A stretch of DNA of 64,000 nucleotides from Thermoplasmatota archaeon (GCA_028279595.1 JANQNK010000020.1:248001-312000), one strand, 5' to 3'. Shown: positions 49,714 through 59,653, counted from the stretch's first letter. The notes: generated by a model from the sequence alone, not told the origin. A program made the numbers and translations.

Positions 49714-52674
49714 ATGGGTCCCGAGGGTACGGCCGGAGATATCGATTACGATGCCGACTACCGTCCGGTCTTCCACGATTTCTACGAGCTCATCAAGCAC
49801 CGTGTCGGCCGGATACTACTGGTTTCCAGCCTGTACGACGCATTCACCCTCGAGGAGGAAGGTCTGCTGTTCGAGCAGATATCCGGCGAGTACAGGGACC
49901 TGCTCCTTCCGTTCCCTCCCCAGGTCATCAGGGTATCCTCGGCCTCGGACGGGCTGGAGGAGCTGAGGAACGAACGCTATGACCTGATCATAACCATGGC
50001 GAGGATATCGGATATGGAATGTCAGGACTTCGCCGCCAGGGCGAAGGAGATCCAGGACATCCCCGTCGTCCTCCTGCTCACGGAGATGGCGGACATCCAG
50101 TACTACCATCGCCCGGGGGCGGTGATGAGCATAGACAAGGTGTTCTACTGGAACGGCGACTCCGCCCTCTATCTCGCCATCACGAAGTACATCGAGGACA
50201 CGATGAACATCGCCCACGACACGTCCACCGGCCTCGTCCGGGCAATTCTCGTGATAGAGGACTCCCCCCGGTACTATTCGATATTCCTTCCCCTGATCTA
50301 CACCGAGATCATGCAGCAGACGCGCGCCCTCATCACCGAGGGGCTCAACGAGCATGAGGAACGGCTGCGGATCCGCTCGAGACCGAAGATCATCCTCGCT
50401 GAGACCTACGAGGAAGCGATGGAGATGTACAAGAGGTACAGGCATCAGATCATGGGTGTGATCTCGGACGTCAAGTACAAGCGCAACGGCATCATGGACG
50501 GCGAGGCCGGTTTCAGGTTCGCCGAGGAGATCGACGACGAGATCCCGATCCTACTCCAGTCATCCAATGTCGACTGCGCCAGCATGGCGGCGGACCGTGG
50601 CATCACCTTCATCGACAAGAACTCCGAGTCTATCCTCCAGGAGCTGAGGGACTTCTTCACTGACAGCCTGGGGTTCGGGGAGTTCGTCTTCACGAGACCT
50701 GACGGGACCGAGCTGGCGAGGGCCTCGGACCTCAGGGAGTTCATAGAGATAGTCGAATCCATACCGATCGACTCGCTCAAGTTCCACGGATCGGCCCACC
50801 ATTTCTCGAACTGGCTAAAGGCAAGGGGGGAGATCGACCTCGCCCGGAGGCTGAGGGACGTCAAGGTCACCGATTTCGAACTCGGAGAGGAGATCCGCGA
50901 GTTCCTTCTCGACTCGATCAACGAGAGCAGGAGGGTGAAACAGCTCGGCGTGATAACCGACTTCAACAAGCAGAACTTCGAGTTCGACCAGACCTTCACA
51001 CGCCTGGGAGGAGGCTCGCTCGGTGGGAAGGGGCGGGGCATCGCGTTCCTCTCGATGCTGCTCAACCAGAGCATGATAACGAGCCAGTTCGAGGGGATCG
51101 AGGTCAAGATACCCGAGACGATCGTGATCGCCACTGACGAGTTCGACAGGTTCATCCTCGACAACGAGCTTCATGATTTCATCAAGGAGAACCGGACCGA
51201 CGAGGAGCTCAGCGAGAGGTTCCTCTCATCCCGTATATCCGACGACCTGAGGGAGTCGCTCGGACGGTTCCTGGACCATGCCCGGTGGCCCATCGCCGTA
51301 CGCTCATCGAGCCTGCTGGAGGACTCACAGAACCAGCCCTTTGCGGGACTGTACTCGACCTATATCCTTCCGAACAACTGCGATGACGACGGTACCAGGC
51401 TCGAACAGCTCGAGCAGGCCATCAAGCTCGTCTACGCATCAGCCTTCTACAAGAGGGTGAAGGCTTACATTCGGGCGACAGGCCTCATCCCGGAGGAGGA
51501 GAAGATGGCCGTGGTCATCCAGCGACTCATCGGGAACCGGCACGGCGACAGGTTCTACCCCTCCTACTCAGGTGTCGCACAGTCCCACAACTTCTACCCC
51601 GTCCATCCCCTCAGGCGCGAGGAAGGCGTGGCAAGCCTCGCCCTCGGATTGGGCAAGATCGTCGTAGACGGCGAGAAGGTCCTCTCCGTATCCCCCGATC
51701 ATCCGAACGTCATTCCCGGGTTCTACACGCCAGACGACGTCTTCAAGAACTCCCAGAACCACTTCTACGCCCTCAACATGTCCGAGTCCTGCTTCGACCT
51801 CGGAATGGGTGAGGACATCACCCTGAGCAAGCTTCCCATTCCCACAGCGCAGGAGGATGGGACCCTGGACGACATCGCGAGCACGTTCGATGCGAATGAT
51901 GGAAGGCTGCGCGACGGTGTCGGGACCGACGGTCCGAAGCTCATCACTTTCGCCGGGATCCTGAAATACGGGAAACTACCCCTCATCAAGGTGATCAAGG
52001 AGCTTCTCGACATCGGCCAGAAGGGAATGGGCCGGGCCGTGGAGATCGAGCTGGCCGGTCGACACAACGATGCAGGTGACCCGGAGTTCTATGTCGTCCA
52101 GGTCAGGCCGCTCGTGACCATGAGGGAGCGTTCACACCTTCAGATAGGTGAGGCCGAGGAATCGGATGCGCTTGTGCTTTCCGACCGCGCCATGGGCAAC
52201 GGCATCGTCAGCGGCATCACCGACGTCGTATACGTGAGGCCCGAGACCTTCGACACGACCGAGACCATGGAGATAGCCAGGGAGATCGGGACCGTGAACG
52301 AGCAACTGGATGGTACTCCATATCTCCTCATAGGTCCAGGGCGCTGGGGGACCCGGGACAGGTTCCTCGGCGTACCCGTCGAGTGGGACCAGATATCCTG
52401 GGCCAAGAGCATCGTCGAGGTCCAGCTGGAGGGGTTCAGGATAGACCCCTCCCATGGGACTCATTTCTTCCACAACATCACGGCCCTCGGTATCCCGTAC
52501 TTCACCATCGGGTTCAACAAGGAGGGCGAGAACGTCGACTGGGAATGGTTCGACGCCCAGAAGGCGGTCGGAAGCTACAAACACATACGGCACATCAGGT
52601 CCGAGGTGCCCCTGACCGTCAAGGTCGATGGTAGGTCGGGAAGGGGGATAGTTACCACGGAGCCGACCGACTAG
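49714..52674 (+). CDS. Receiver-domain / PEP-synthase-like ATP-grasp protein
   Basis: A 986-residue cytoplasmic protein. Residues 30-160 look like a degenerate receiver domain (RILLVSSLYDAFT). Residues 172-320 are a second receiver: AILVIEDSPRYYS, phospho-acceptor Asp in GVISDVKYK, ILLQSSN and FIDKNS keep the Asp and Lys. From about 425 the protein is related to the nucleotide-binding part of PEP synthase and pyruvate phosphate dikinase: RLGGGSLGGKGRGIAFLS, WPIAVRSSSLLEDSQNQPFA and YVVQVRPLVTM. I see no phosphohistidine motif (GGxTxHAA) and no C-terminal PEP barrel, so it is not a full PEP synthase. Such fusions exist in other phyla; their reaction is not established. The start is fixed by the TATA box at 49684. 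Confidence 0.8.
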   Translation: MGPEGTAGDIDYDADYRPVFHDFYELIKHRVGRILLVSSLYDAFTLEEEGLLFEQISGEYRDLLLPFPPQVIRVSSASDGLEELRNERYDLIITMARISDMECQDFAARAKEIQDIPVVLLLTEMADIQYYHRPGAVMSIDKVFYWNGDSALYLAITKYIEDTMNIAHDTSTGLVRAILVIEDSPRYYSIFLPLIYTEIMQQTRALITEGLNEHEERLRIRSRPKIILAETYEEAMEMYKRYRHQIMGVISDVKYKRNGIMDGEAGFRFAEEIDDEIPILLQSSNVDCASMAADRGITFIDKNSESILQELRDFFTDSLGFGEFVFTRPDGTELARASDLREFIEIVESIPIDSLKFHGSAHHFSNWLKARGEIDLARRLRDVKVTDFELGEEIREFLLDSINESRRVKQLGVITDFNKQNFEFDQTFTRLGGGSLGGKGRGIAFLSMLLNQSMITSQFEGIEVKIPETIVIATDEFDRFILDNELHDFIKENRTDEELSERFLSSRISDDLRESLGRFLDHARWPIAVRSSSLLEDSQNQPFAGLYSTYILPNNCDDDGTRLEQLEQAIKLVYASAFYKRVKAYIRATGLIPEEEKMAVVIQRLIGNRHGDRFYPSYSGVAQSHNFYPVHPLRREEGVASLALGLGKIVVDGEKVLSVSPDHPNVIPGFYTPDDVFKNSQNHFYALNMSESCFDLGMGEDITLSKLPIPTAQEDGTLDDIASTFDANDGRLRDGVGTDGPKLITFAGILKYGKLPLIKVIKELLDIGQKGMGRAVEIELAGRHNDAGDPEFYVVQVRPLVTMRERSHLQIGEAEESDALVLSDRAMGNGIVSGITDVVYVRPETFDTTETMEIAREIGTVNEQLDGTPYLLIGPGRWGTRDRFLGVPVEWDQISWAKSIVEVQLEGFRIDPSHGTHFFHNITALGIPYFTIGFNKEGENVDWEWFDAQKAVGSYKHIRHIRSEVPLTVKVDGRSGRGIVTTEPTD

Positions 52675-52704
52675 TTTTTAGTAAAGTCAGTACCTTGCCA
52701 TACC

Positions 52705-53763
52705 GTGGGACGGAACGGGTTCGAGAGATCGGTGGAATTCCTAGAGGGCAGACCTCTCCTACTACTGGTGGTCCTCGCGATCGTTCCCTTCCTGGTTGTC
52801 AACGCCGTACTCTCCCCGCTGTCGGGCGGGACCCACGGTATGACGCATTCCGATCATGGGAACGACATCTGGTTCGACGGCACGGTCGACGGAGTGCCCT
52901 ACAACGGCTCGGAACCGCCCACCAGCGGCCACTTCAGGGGCGACGTCACCATCGGCGATAACACCGGATGGGTCATTTGCAACGGCGAGGTCCGGTTCTC
53001 CGGCAAGCTGGTGATTCGGGACGCCGAGCTCGACTATACGATCCGGTCGAACCGTTCCGTGAAGGGTCCAGGGAACACCGTGCGCCTCGAAAAGGACTAT
53101 CAGCACATCGACATCGACGGGATTAGCGGAGACATGGAGGGTGGCGTACCGGTCTGGTATCTGGGGTCCTTCGGGACCGCCGTCGGCATCAGTGCCTGGG
53201 CGTTCTGGTTCCTGTTCAAGAGGCGTACAGGTCACGATAAGCTCGTTTCCACCGTGCTACTCGGTGCCGGTCTCATCTGTTTGTACAATGTATTCTTCTT
53301 CGGGCCGATGTTCACCACGATCTGCGTGGCCTTCGTGGCAGTGCCCGCCTTGGCCATGTTCTCGTTCGGCATATACAAGTCGATAAGGGAGGACATCTCC
53401 ATGATGGACACGGACCTCCGGCTGTCAGGCATCCCCGAGGTCCTGATCATCGTCGGCGTCATCGTGCTCATCATCTCCACCGGCATGGTCGTCCACGCCG
53501 GCTGGGGCTCCTTCGACGGATACATGCACGACCCCGGGATGGCATGGCGGAACCTCATCATGGGGATCGCCGGACTTCTGATAGGCGGCGCCCAGATCGG
53601 GTTCGGCTTCGGCAAGCGTCTATTGAGAAAGAGGTCGCCGCGGTCAGGGAGACCAACGAAGGAGAGGTCTCGGTCAAAACCAGATGACGAGGATGAGGCG
53701 AACGTGTATGGATTGAAGGATTATCGTCCATTGAACGAACCACCGCGTCCGCCCGAGAATTGA
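52705..53763 (+). CDS. Polytopic membrane protein, unrecognised
   Basis: A 352-residue protein. After an N-terminal helix (about 17-38) comes a beta-rich external segment of about 120 residues (NDIWFDGTVDGVPYNG...), then about five helices (about 150-330) and a basic Arg/Lys-rich tail (RKRSPRSGRPTKERSRS) followed by an acidic end. No family is recognised. GTG start at 52705; there is no good ribosome site, and the T-rich AGTTTTTAGTAAAG upstream may serve as promoter. It sits after the REC-ATP-grasp gene and just before the AT-rich island, whose first gene starts four bases after its stop. Confidence 0.6.
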   Translation: MGRNGFERSVEFLEGRPLLLLVVLAIVPFLVVNAVLSPLSGGTHGMTHSDHGNDIWFDGTVDGVPYNGSEPPTSGHFRGDVTIGDNTGWVICNGEVRFSGKLVIRDAELDYTIRSNRSVKGPGNTVRLEKDYQHIDIDGISGDMEGGVPVWYLGSFGTAVGISAWAFWFLFKRRTGHDKLVSTVLLGAGLICLYNVFFFGPMFTTICVAFVAVPALAMFSFGIYKSIREDISMMDTDLRLSGIPEVLIIVGVIVLIISTGMVVHAGWGSFDGYMHDPGMAWRNLIMGIAGLLIGGAQIGFGFGKRLLRKRSPRSGRPTKERSRSKPDDEDEANVYGLKDYRPLNEPPRPPEN

Positions 53764-53767
53764 TATC

Positions 53768-54331
53768 ATGAACACGATAAGAACACTATACATCACCAGC
53801 AGGAAGGACTGGCGAAAATGGCTGGAGGAGCATTTCGAAAAAGAGAAGGAGATCTGGTTGGTGTACCCGAAGAAGGCGTCCGGTAAAGAAAGGATACCGT
53901 ACAACGATGCCGTGGAAGAAGCATTGTGCTTTGGCTGGATCGACAGCACGGTCAGATCCCTTGATGAGGACAATAGCATCCAACGTTTTACTCCAAGGAA
54001 CCCCGGAAGCACATATTCCCAGCAGAACAAGGAAAGGATGAAATGGCTCTTGGAACACAACATGATCCATTCCTCAGTTTTGGAAAAGGCGAACCAGATC
54101 GCCTCGGAGAAGTTCATTTTTCCAGAAGATATCATTGAAGCTATCAAGGAAGACGAAACGGCCTGGGCAAATTACAACAATTTTTCAGACACATATAGAA
54201 GAATTAGGATAGCTTATATTGACGCTGCACGCAAACGCCCTGACGAATTCAATAAGCGACTTAACAATTTCATCGTCAAAACCAAAAAGAATAAACAAAT
54301 AGGATTCGGTGGGATCGAGAATTATTATTGA
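53768..54331 (+). CDS. YdeI/OmpD-associated family protein
   Basis: A 187-residue cytoplasmic protein of the YdeI/OmpD-associated family, found widely in bacteria and linked to bacteriocin protection; its reaction is unknown. WRKWLEEHFEKEKEIWLVYPKK, IPYNDAVEEALCFGWIDSTV and RFTPRNPGSTYSQQNKERMKW are the family signatures and the length is normal. It starts the AT-rich island and probably arrived by transfer, since its base use differs clearly from the gene just before it. It is the only island gene with a known family. Confidence 0.88.
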   Translation: MNTIRTLYITSRKDWRKWLEEHFEKEKEIWLVYPKKASGKERIPYNDAVEEALCFGWIDSTVRSLDEDNSIQRFTPRNPGSTYSQQNKERMKWLLEHNMIHSSVLEKANQIASEKFIFPEDIIEAIKEDETAWANYNNFSDTYRRIRIAYIDAARKRPDEFNKRLNNFIVKTKKNKQIGFGGIENYY

Positions 54332-54435
54332 GTGATCTGGACGATGGAATCCACCCCGCACCACCAAACCGTTCACCATGAACGCTGGGATGAGGGAGAG
54401 GATCGAGGGTATCGTTGAATCGTAGTATGAGAGAA

Positions 54436-55050
54436 TCACTTACGCCTTAGATTGTGTTTGTCGAGTATTTCGATTACCTGCTGATAGTAATCCATAATAG
54501 TATCGATATTTGAAGTATCGATGGAGTATTCTTTTTCTCCGAAAGTGTACTTACCATTAACTATATTTCCGAAGTTTCCGAGATATCTCTTTGGTTCCTT
54601 CTGCTTAACGTCCTTAATCGATATTGTTCTTTCTTCGATATGTTCTAAGTGACAGCGAATTTCGTTATAATTTTTAAAGTATTCATCATATTGAATCTTG
54701 ACTTTAAGAAGTTCTTCGAATCCAGTAGCTTTGTAAATGGCCACTAGTAAAGTAGGAAGACGATTCATTAAGATGAAATAAAACTGACAGTCAGCAAACA
54801 TTTTGTCCTGAATTTCACGCCTTAAATTCACATCCAATTTATAGAAATCGGCATCATGCTCAAGAGCAGTACGATCTTCCTCGATACGTTTTATTTGTAT
54901 TATTGCCCATCGGCAATTTGTTTCGAACAATTGTATTAGGATACCTGCCCTGTAACTGGTAATTGACCCCCAATAATCGAATGATTTGCTCATTTTAAGA
55001 TCATATGGATTATCATTGCCATCTGAAGGTAGCTTTCTCGGTTCGACCAT
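54436..55050 (-). CDS. Helical protein of unknown function in AT-rich island
   Basis: A 204-residue protein rich in helix-forming, charged residues (RWAIIQIKRIEEDRTALEHD, LKVKIQYDEYFKNYNEIRCH) with no signal peptide or membrane helix. No family recognised. Codon and base use are strongly AT-rich, unlike most of the window. The ATG at 55050 is preceded by a complex repeat region (55097-55204). The gene runs toward the YdeI gene from the opposite side. A defence or toxin role is possible by context only. Confidence 0.55.
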   Translation of the reverse strand: MVEPRKLPSDGNDNPYDLKMSKSFDYWGSITSYRAGILIQLFETNCRWAIIQIKRIEEDRTALEHDADFYKLDVNLRREIQDKMFADCQFYFILMNRLPTLLVAIYKATGFEELLKVKIQYDEYFKNYNEIRCHLEHIEERTISIKDVKQKEPKRYLGNFGNIVNGKYTFGEKEYSIDTSNIDTIMDYYQQVIEILDKHNLRRK

Positions 55051-55096
55051 TTAATCCCCATCCTCCATATCGAATCTAGTAGCTTATTATTTATGG

Positions 55097-55204
55097 TCCC
55101 TATGACCCCTTTGACCATGCCCTACGTTATGACGTCATAAATTTATGTCCTCTTATGGTGTCTGGCTTGCTATCATAGGGATGGTCTAGGGCATGAGGAC
55201 ATAA
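55097..55204. repeat. Complex inverted-repeat region with a 14-base palindrome
   Basis: TCCCTATGA (55097) pairs with TCATAGGGA (55173), CATGCCCTA (55116) with TAGGGCATG (55187), and TTATGTCCTC (55143) with GAGGACATAA (55195). TTATGACGTCATAA at 55127-55140 is a perfect palindrome. The pairs occur in order 1, 2, 3, 1', 2', 3', so they cross rather than nest. The region separates two AT-rich genes and could be a control site, recombination site or origin. Confidence 0.7.
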
Positions 55205-55221
55205 GCGAATGGTGTTATGAA

Positions 55222-55692
55222 CTATAATTTAAACTCCTGTCGATTTCGCTCTTCGAGAATTCTAAAAGCTAGCCGTTTATCGACAGGAATACGATTTATT
55301 GCATTCCCATATGGTGTGTGTTTCTTCTGATTGAATAGAATCAGACGATCATTTGGATATCCTCGGATTGTCTCTAACCTATCGACATTTGACCATGGAA
55401 CAGTAGCTTCATGGTCTATGTAAGTAATATGCAATCCATCGATAGCAAATCCAACTCTCTCAGGTATTCTTTTAATGTTGTATCGCATAAGAAAAAAGAA
55501 ATGTAATCCGCCAAATATTGCTACGGAGAATCCTATCAAGGGGTCCTGAACGAGATCAGATCCGTAATAACCATGAACGATACCTAATAAAGCTATCGGG
55601 ATTGCGATTGCGAATGGTCCGTATACTAACAATTTTCGATAAATGTTCCGGTATTCCTCCGAGAGTTTATTATCTCGCCATCGTATTTCCAT
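55222..55692 (-). CDS. Two-helix membrane protein with PH-like domain (island copy 1)
   Basis: From the ATG at 55692 the protein has 156 residues (ORF 55701 gives three more). Two hydrophobic helices lie at about 25-45 and 55-72, followed by RVGFAIDGLHITYIDHEATVPWSNVDRLETI, which reads as a bacterial PH-like domain (strand, YxD, Trp-Ser-xx-xx). AT-rich. It is divergent from a similar protein 55811-56299. Function not known; PH-like domains after two helices occur in several uncharacterised membrane families. Confidence 0.6.
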   Translation of the reverse strand: MEIRWRDNKLSEEYRNIYRKLLVYGPFAIAIPIALLGIVHGYYGSDLVQDPLIGFSVAIFGGLHFFFLMRYNIKRIPERVGFAIDGLHITYIDHEATVPWSNVDRLETIRGYPNDRLILFNQKKHTPYGNAINRIPVDKRLAFRILEERNRQEFKL

Positions 55693-55810
55693 AGACTTCA
55701 ATTATTTATGTAATCTCAAGTTAATATTTAGAATCTTAGGTTTGGTATCCCCCACCTACGTCGCCGTGGAAGGGTATAAGTAGAGTCAGAGGGAATCGAG
55801 AGACGGGATC

Positions 55811-56299
55811 ATGAAGTGGATGGATAATGATGTCAATAGTCAATACATCTTAAGGAGGAAACGATGGAGAATATTATTTCCCGCTTCCATTTTATTCATT
55901 ATGATGATTACAGCGTTGGTCTTTTACTTGTTGGATCCGAATAGAGATATTCGGATATTTATTCCAGCAGTCTTAGTAGGTATATGGGGTGCATCGATTC
56001 AATATTATATTCAAAATTATAATGTTAATCGGATAGTAAAGAGAATTGGATTATCGAAGGAATCAATTACTCTTGACTATCATCGTAAAGAAAGATTAAT
56101 CCTACCTTTTAAGAACATAGTGAAAGTTGACACTTTGGACAACTGGAAAGATGTTTATTTTATTCAATGTAGACATCCAACCCCATCATTGTTTAAGAAG
56201 GTGTTCAATCAAGGAATGGAATACGTAGTCGTCACCAACAACATTGCATATCAAATCCAGAAGGTCTTAGCTGTAAATGGTATTTCTTCGAATGATTGA
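55811..56299 (+). CDS. Two-helix membrane protein with PH-like domain (island copy 2)
   Basis: A 162-residue relative of the protein at 55222-55692. Helices at about 20-40 (RILFPASILFIMMITALVFY) and 48-67, then RIGLSKESITLDYHRKERLILPFKNIVKVDTLDNW, matching the PH-like segment of copy 1 in layout. ATG at 55811 follows GGGATC. Very AT-rich. The divergent pair suggests a duplication. Downstream to 56702 there is no protein gene. Confidence 0.6.
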   Translation: MKWMDNDVNSQYILRRKRWRILFPASILFIMMITALVFYLLDPNRDIRIFIPAVLVGIWGASIQYYIQNYNVNRIVKRIGLSKESITLDYHRKERLILPFKNIVKVDTLDNWKDVYFIQCRHPTPSLFKKVFNQGMEYVVVTNNIAYQIQKVLAVNGISSND

Positions 56300-56369
56300 T
56301 CTATAAATTTACCTTGGTGGGGTGGGGGGTGGCGTACCCCGTTATGGCCTATGGTTTTAGCTTTGGGAG

Positions 56370-56378
56370 TATATAAAG
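56370..56378 (+). promoter_or_regulatory. TATA box before the structured non-coding region
   Basis: TATATAAAG lies about 28 bases before 56398, where a run of hairpins begins, with no protein gene downstream on this strand before 56700. Confidence 0.5.
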
Positions 56379-56397
56379 CGTTACGAAAAAAAGTTAT

Positions 56398-56620
56398 TAT
56401 CTATTACCCCCCGCGCATGGTGCGGGGGAGCGGACCGTTGATTCCACAAATCAGATACGATATGGAATCTACGGGTCAGTCGATTCCCGAAGTCAGGGAA
56501 TCGACGTCTGTTAGTCTCTTCCAGCACCACCATCTGATTCAATCTGATAGTGACGGAAAGATGGTGGTGTGAGTGCTTGGATTCGAACCACTTAATGAGA
56601 TCTTGCTCTCTGGATTAAGA
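56398..56620 (+). ncRNA. Candidate structured non-coding RNA
   Basis: Five hairpins follow one another with little spacing: a nine-pair stem CCCCCGCGC with GTGCGGGGG (56408-56428, three-base loop); an arm GATTCCA with TGGAATC (56440-56469), extended by outer pairs; a perfect ten-pair stem GTCGATTCCC with GGGAATCGAC (56479-56505); an eleven-pair stem CACCACCATCT with AGATGGTGGTG (56525-56569); and CTTAATGAGA with TCTC-TGG-ATTAAG (56591-56619). A TATA box is about 28 bases before. No long ORF fits. I could not match RNase P RNA, SRP RNA or 5S RNA. Transcription from + is inferred from the TATA box only. Confidence 0.5.
56565..56591 (-). other. tRNA 3'-end-like fragment
   Basis: On the minus strand, GTGGTTCGAATCC, then AAGCACTCAC and ACCA reads as T-loop, acceptor 3' strand, discriminator A and CCA. 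The T-stem is only partly paired and no matching 5' acceptor (GTGAGTG) or anticodon arm lies upstream. It could be a remnant of an integration site or chance similarity. It overlaps the structured region. Confidence 0.3.
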
Positions 56621-56645
56621 TAAGATTATTGGGTCGATCTGAATC

Positions 56646-56682
56646 GAAAAAAAGAAAAGACCGGGCCGGTCGAACCGGCCCG
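56646..56682 (-). terminator. Terminator of gdhA
   Basis: CGGGCCGGT and ACCGGCCCG form a nine-pair stem with a three-base loop, followed on the minus strand by a T-rich run (TTTTCTTTTTTT), about 20 bases after the gdhA stop. Confidence 0.8.
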
Positions 56683-56702
56683 AATTCTGTGGGTTGTCTC
56701 GA

Positions 56703-58037
<1,335 letters not shown>

Positions 58038-58094
58038 TCAAATTTCCTCCGGTCTAAGCGTCACCCCCGAAGGGGCGTGATAACATCGAGGTTT

Positions 58095-58104
58095 CCTATA
58101 AATA
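58095..58104 (-). promoter_or_regulatory. TATA box for gdhA
   Basis: TATTTATAGG on the minus strand lies about 60 bases before the ATG. The leader contains CGCCCC and GGGGGTG as a small hairpin (58061-58076) just before the ribosome site. Confidence 0.5.
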
Positions 58105-58171
58105 TCTTTTCATTATGTCGAACCCCTTTTCGTTAATTATCGATGTCCGTCGACGGGTATCTACCATAATA

Positions 58172-59608
58172 TCATAGGGCGCCCTGCGAGTATGCGAATC
58201 TGCGTTCGCCAGCCATGATCCGCCGGCTGTGCCTCCGAGCCCTCTGCGTGATCTTGATGAGTATCGTGAAGTTGACAGCGGCAACCATGAATGGGATGGA
58301 TATCAGGCCCACGTTGACTGTCTCGGCAAGGTAGGCGGAGGCGTTCCAAGCTGAATGAAGACCGATGGCCAGTCCCATGGAGCCGATCATCAGTGGGATC
58401 GGACCGATGGACTCCATAAGCTCACCGGAGAGCTTCTCGCGCCGGTAGACACCGTAGGAGTATCCGACGACCCCTGTACCGACCGCGTGGCCGAGGGTAC
58501 TGAGCAGGCCCCTGGCGAGGGACCCTGCTCCCCATAGGATCGGTACCCCGCCCTCGGTCAGATCGGTGTAGAGGAAGAACGATTCGTACAGGAGGTTCTC
58601 CACCATGGCGAAACCCATGCCGCACGTCACGCCGTAGACGAGACCCTGGAGAGGAGTCCTTATCCACTTGCTCAGGAAGATGAGGCCTATGGGCTTGGCA
58701 AGCTCCTCGAGGATGGGAGCCGCCACCGCGACCAGGAGGAACAGGTCCCTGCTCGGGACCATCGCCTCCGATAGGATCGCGATGTTCGTGGAGAGCATCC
58801 CCCACGTGAGCGCCAGAAGCATCGCCCTCCTCGGCTCGGGATCGAACTGGTTCGTATATGTGTACGAGATCCACATCAACGAAGGGAACGAGAACGCGAT
58901 GACGAACGCTGCCGGGAATCCGAAATACAGAGCCGGGTTCGACCTTCCGAGTATGAGGAGAGCTGATCCCGCCACTATGCTGAACAGGAATATGTAGAGC
59001 AGGGGTCTGGGTTCGGGAATGTCCCATCTGTTCGTTGGGATCCTTTCGTCGGCGCTGTGCCACTCCCATGTGTACCTGAACGGCCCCCTCTGTCTGCTGA
59101 ACCCTGGGTCGGGAGGCGTTCTCCTATCGGCGGACCACGGCCACGAGCTCCGATGCCTCCCGTAGCGCGGGTCCCTGATCGGTCCCTCCCTGAGGGGAGG
59201 CCCGTACGGCCTTTCCATCGACCACGTGTCCCTCCAACGGGCGCTGTCCCTCGGCGGCGGACGCCTCCATCCGGACTGGCCGCTGCTTTCGACGAGTCGG
59301 TCGTAGGACCACTCGTCGTCAAGTGGCGGAGGTACTGTTTCCACGGGATCGACTGTCCACGGATGATACCTGTCGAATTCCCGCGGCTCGTATCTGGCAT
59401 TGAAGATGTAGTACCCACCCGGCATCAGGACCAAATAAAGCAGGAGGGACCCGACGAGGTAGAGGATGCCCATGGCGAGGAGGATTATCACCGGTCCGTA
59501 TCCAAGACCGACGGTGAGCTCCCAGAGGCCCATTGTGGTCCCTATCAGTATCGCGAGCGACCCGACGACCAGTACGTATATCCGGAGAATGTCCTTGACC
59601 ATGGACAT
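58172..59608 (-). CDS. PrsW family intramembrane metalloprotease
   Basis: Predicted membrane metalloprotease related to PrsW (which cleaves an anti-sigma factor in Bacillus) and eukaryotic CAAX-type proteases by fold. After two N-terminal helices (about 1-70) and a soluble Arg/Pro-rich region (about 75-180), several helices carry APILEELAKPIGL (EExxK), GFAMVENLLYESFF (ExxxY), GHAVGTGVVGY and LHSAWNAS, the family's metal-site residues. About 478 residues, longer than PrsW because of the soluble region. ORF start is 59629; TATA (GGTATAAGT at 59634-59642) would put transcription start near 59616, so I use the ATG at 59608 (59602 also possible). Substrate unknown. Confidence 0.85.
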   Translation of the reverse strand: MSMVKDILRIYVLVVGSLAILIGTTMGLWELTVGLGYGPVIILLAMGILYLVGSLLLYLVLMPGGYYIFNARYEPREFDRYHPWTVDPVETVPPPLDDEWSYDRLVESSGQSGWRRPPPRDSARWRDTWSMERPYGPPLREGPIRDPRYGRHRSSWPWSADRRTPPDPGFSRQRGPFRYTWEWHSADERIPTNRWDIPEPRPLLYIFLFSIVAGSALLILGRSNPALYFGFPAAFVIAFSFPSLMWISYTYTNQFDPEPRRAMLLALTWGMLSTNIAILSEAMVPSRDLFLLVAVAAPILEELAKPIGLIFLSKWIRTPLQGLVYGVTCGMGFAMVENLLYESFFLYTDLTEGGVPILWGAGSLARGLLSTLGHAVGTGVVGYSYGVYRREKLSGELMESIGPIPLMIGSMGLAIGLHSAWNASAYLAETVNVGLISIPFMVAAVNFTILIKITQRARRHSRRIMAGERRFAYSQGAL

Positions 59609-59653
59609 GGCTACTGAACAGCCGTCCATCGCTACTTATACCTAATTGCGAAG

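Noticed and set aside
49714-52674. Full phosphoenolpyruvate synthase
   Set aside because: The ATP-grasp part fits, but the phosphohistidine motif and C-terminal barrel are missing.
56560-56640. Complete or split tRNA gene on the minus strand
   Set aside because: The T-loop and CCA are present, but the T-stem mispairs and there is no anticodon arm or matching 5' acceptor; a split half would still need a paired T-stem.
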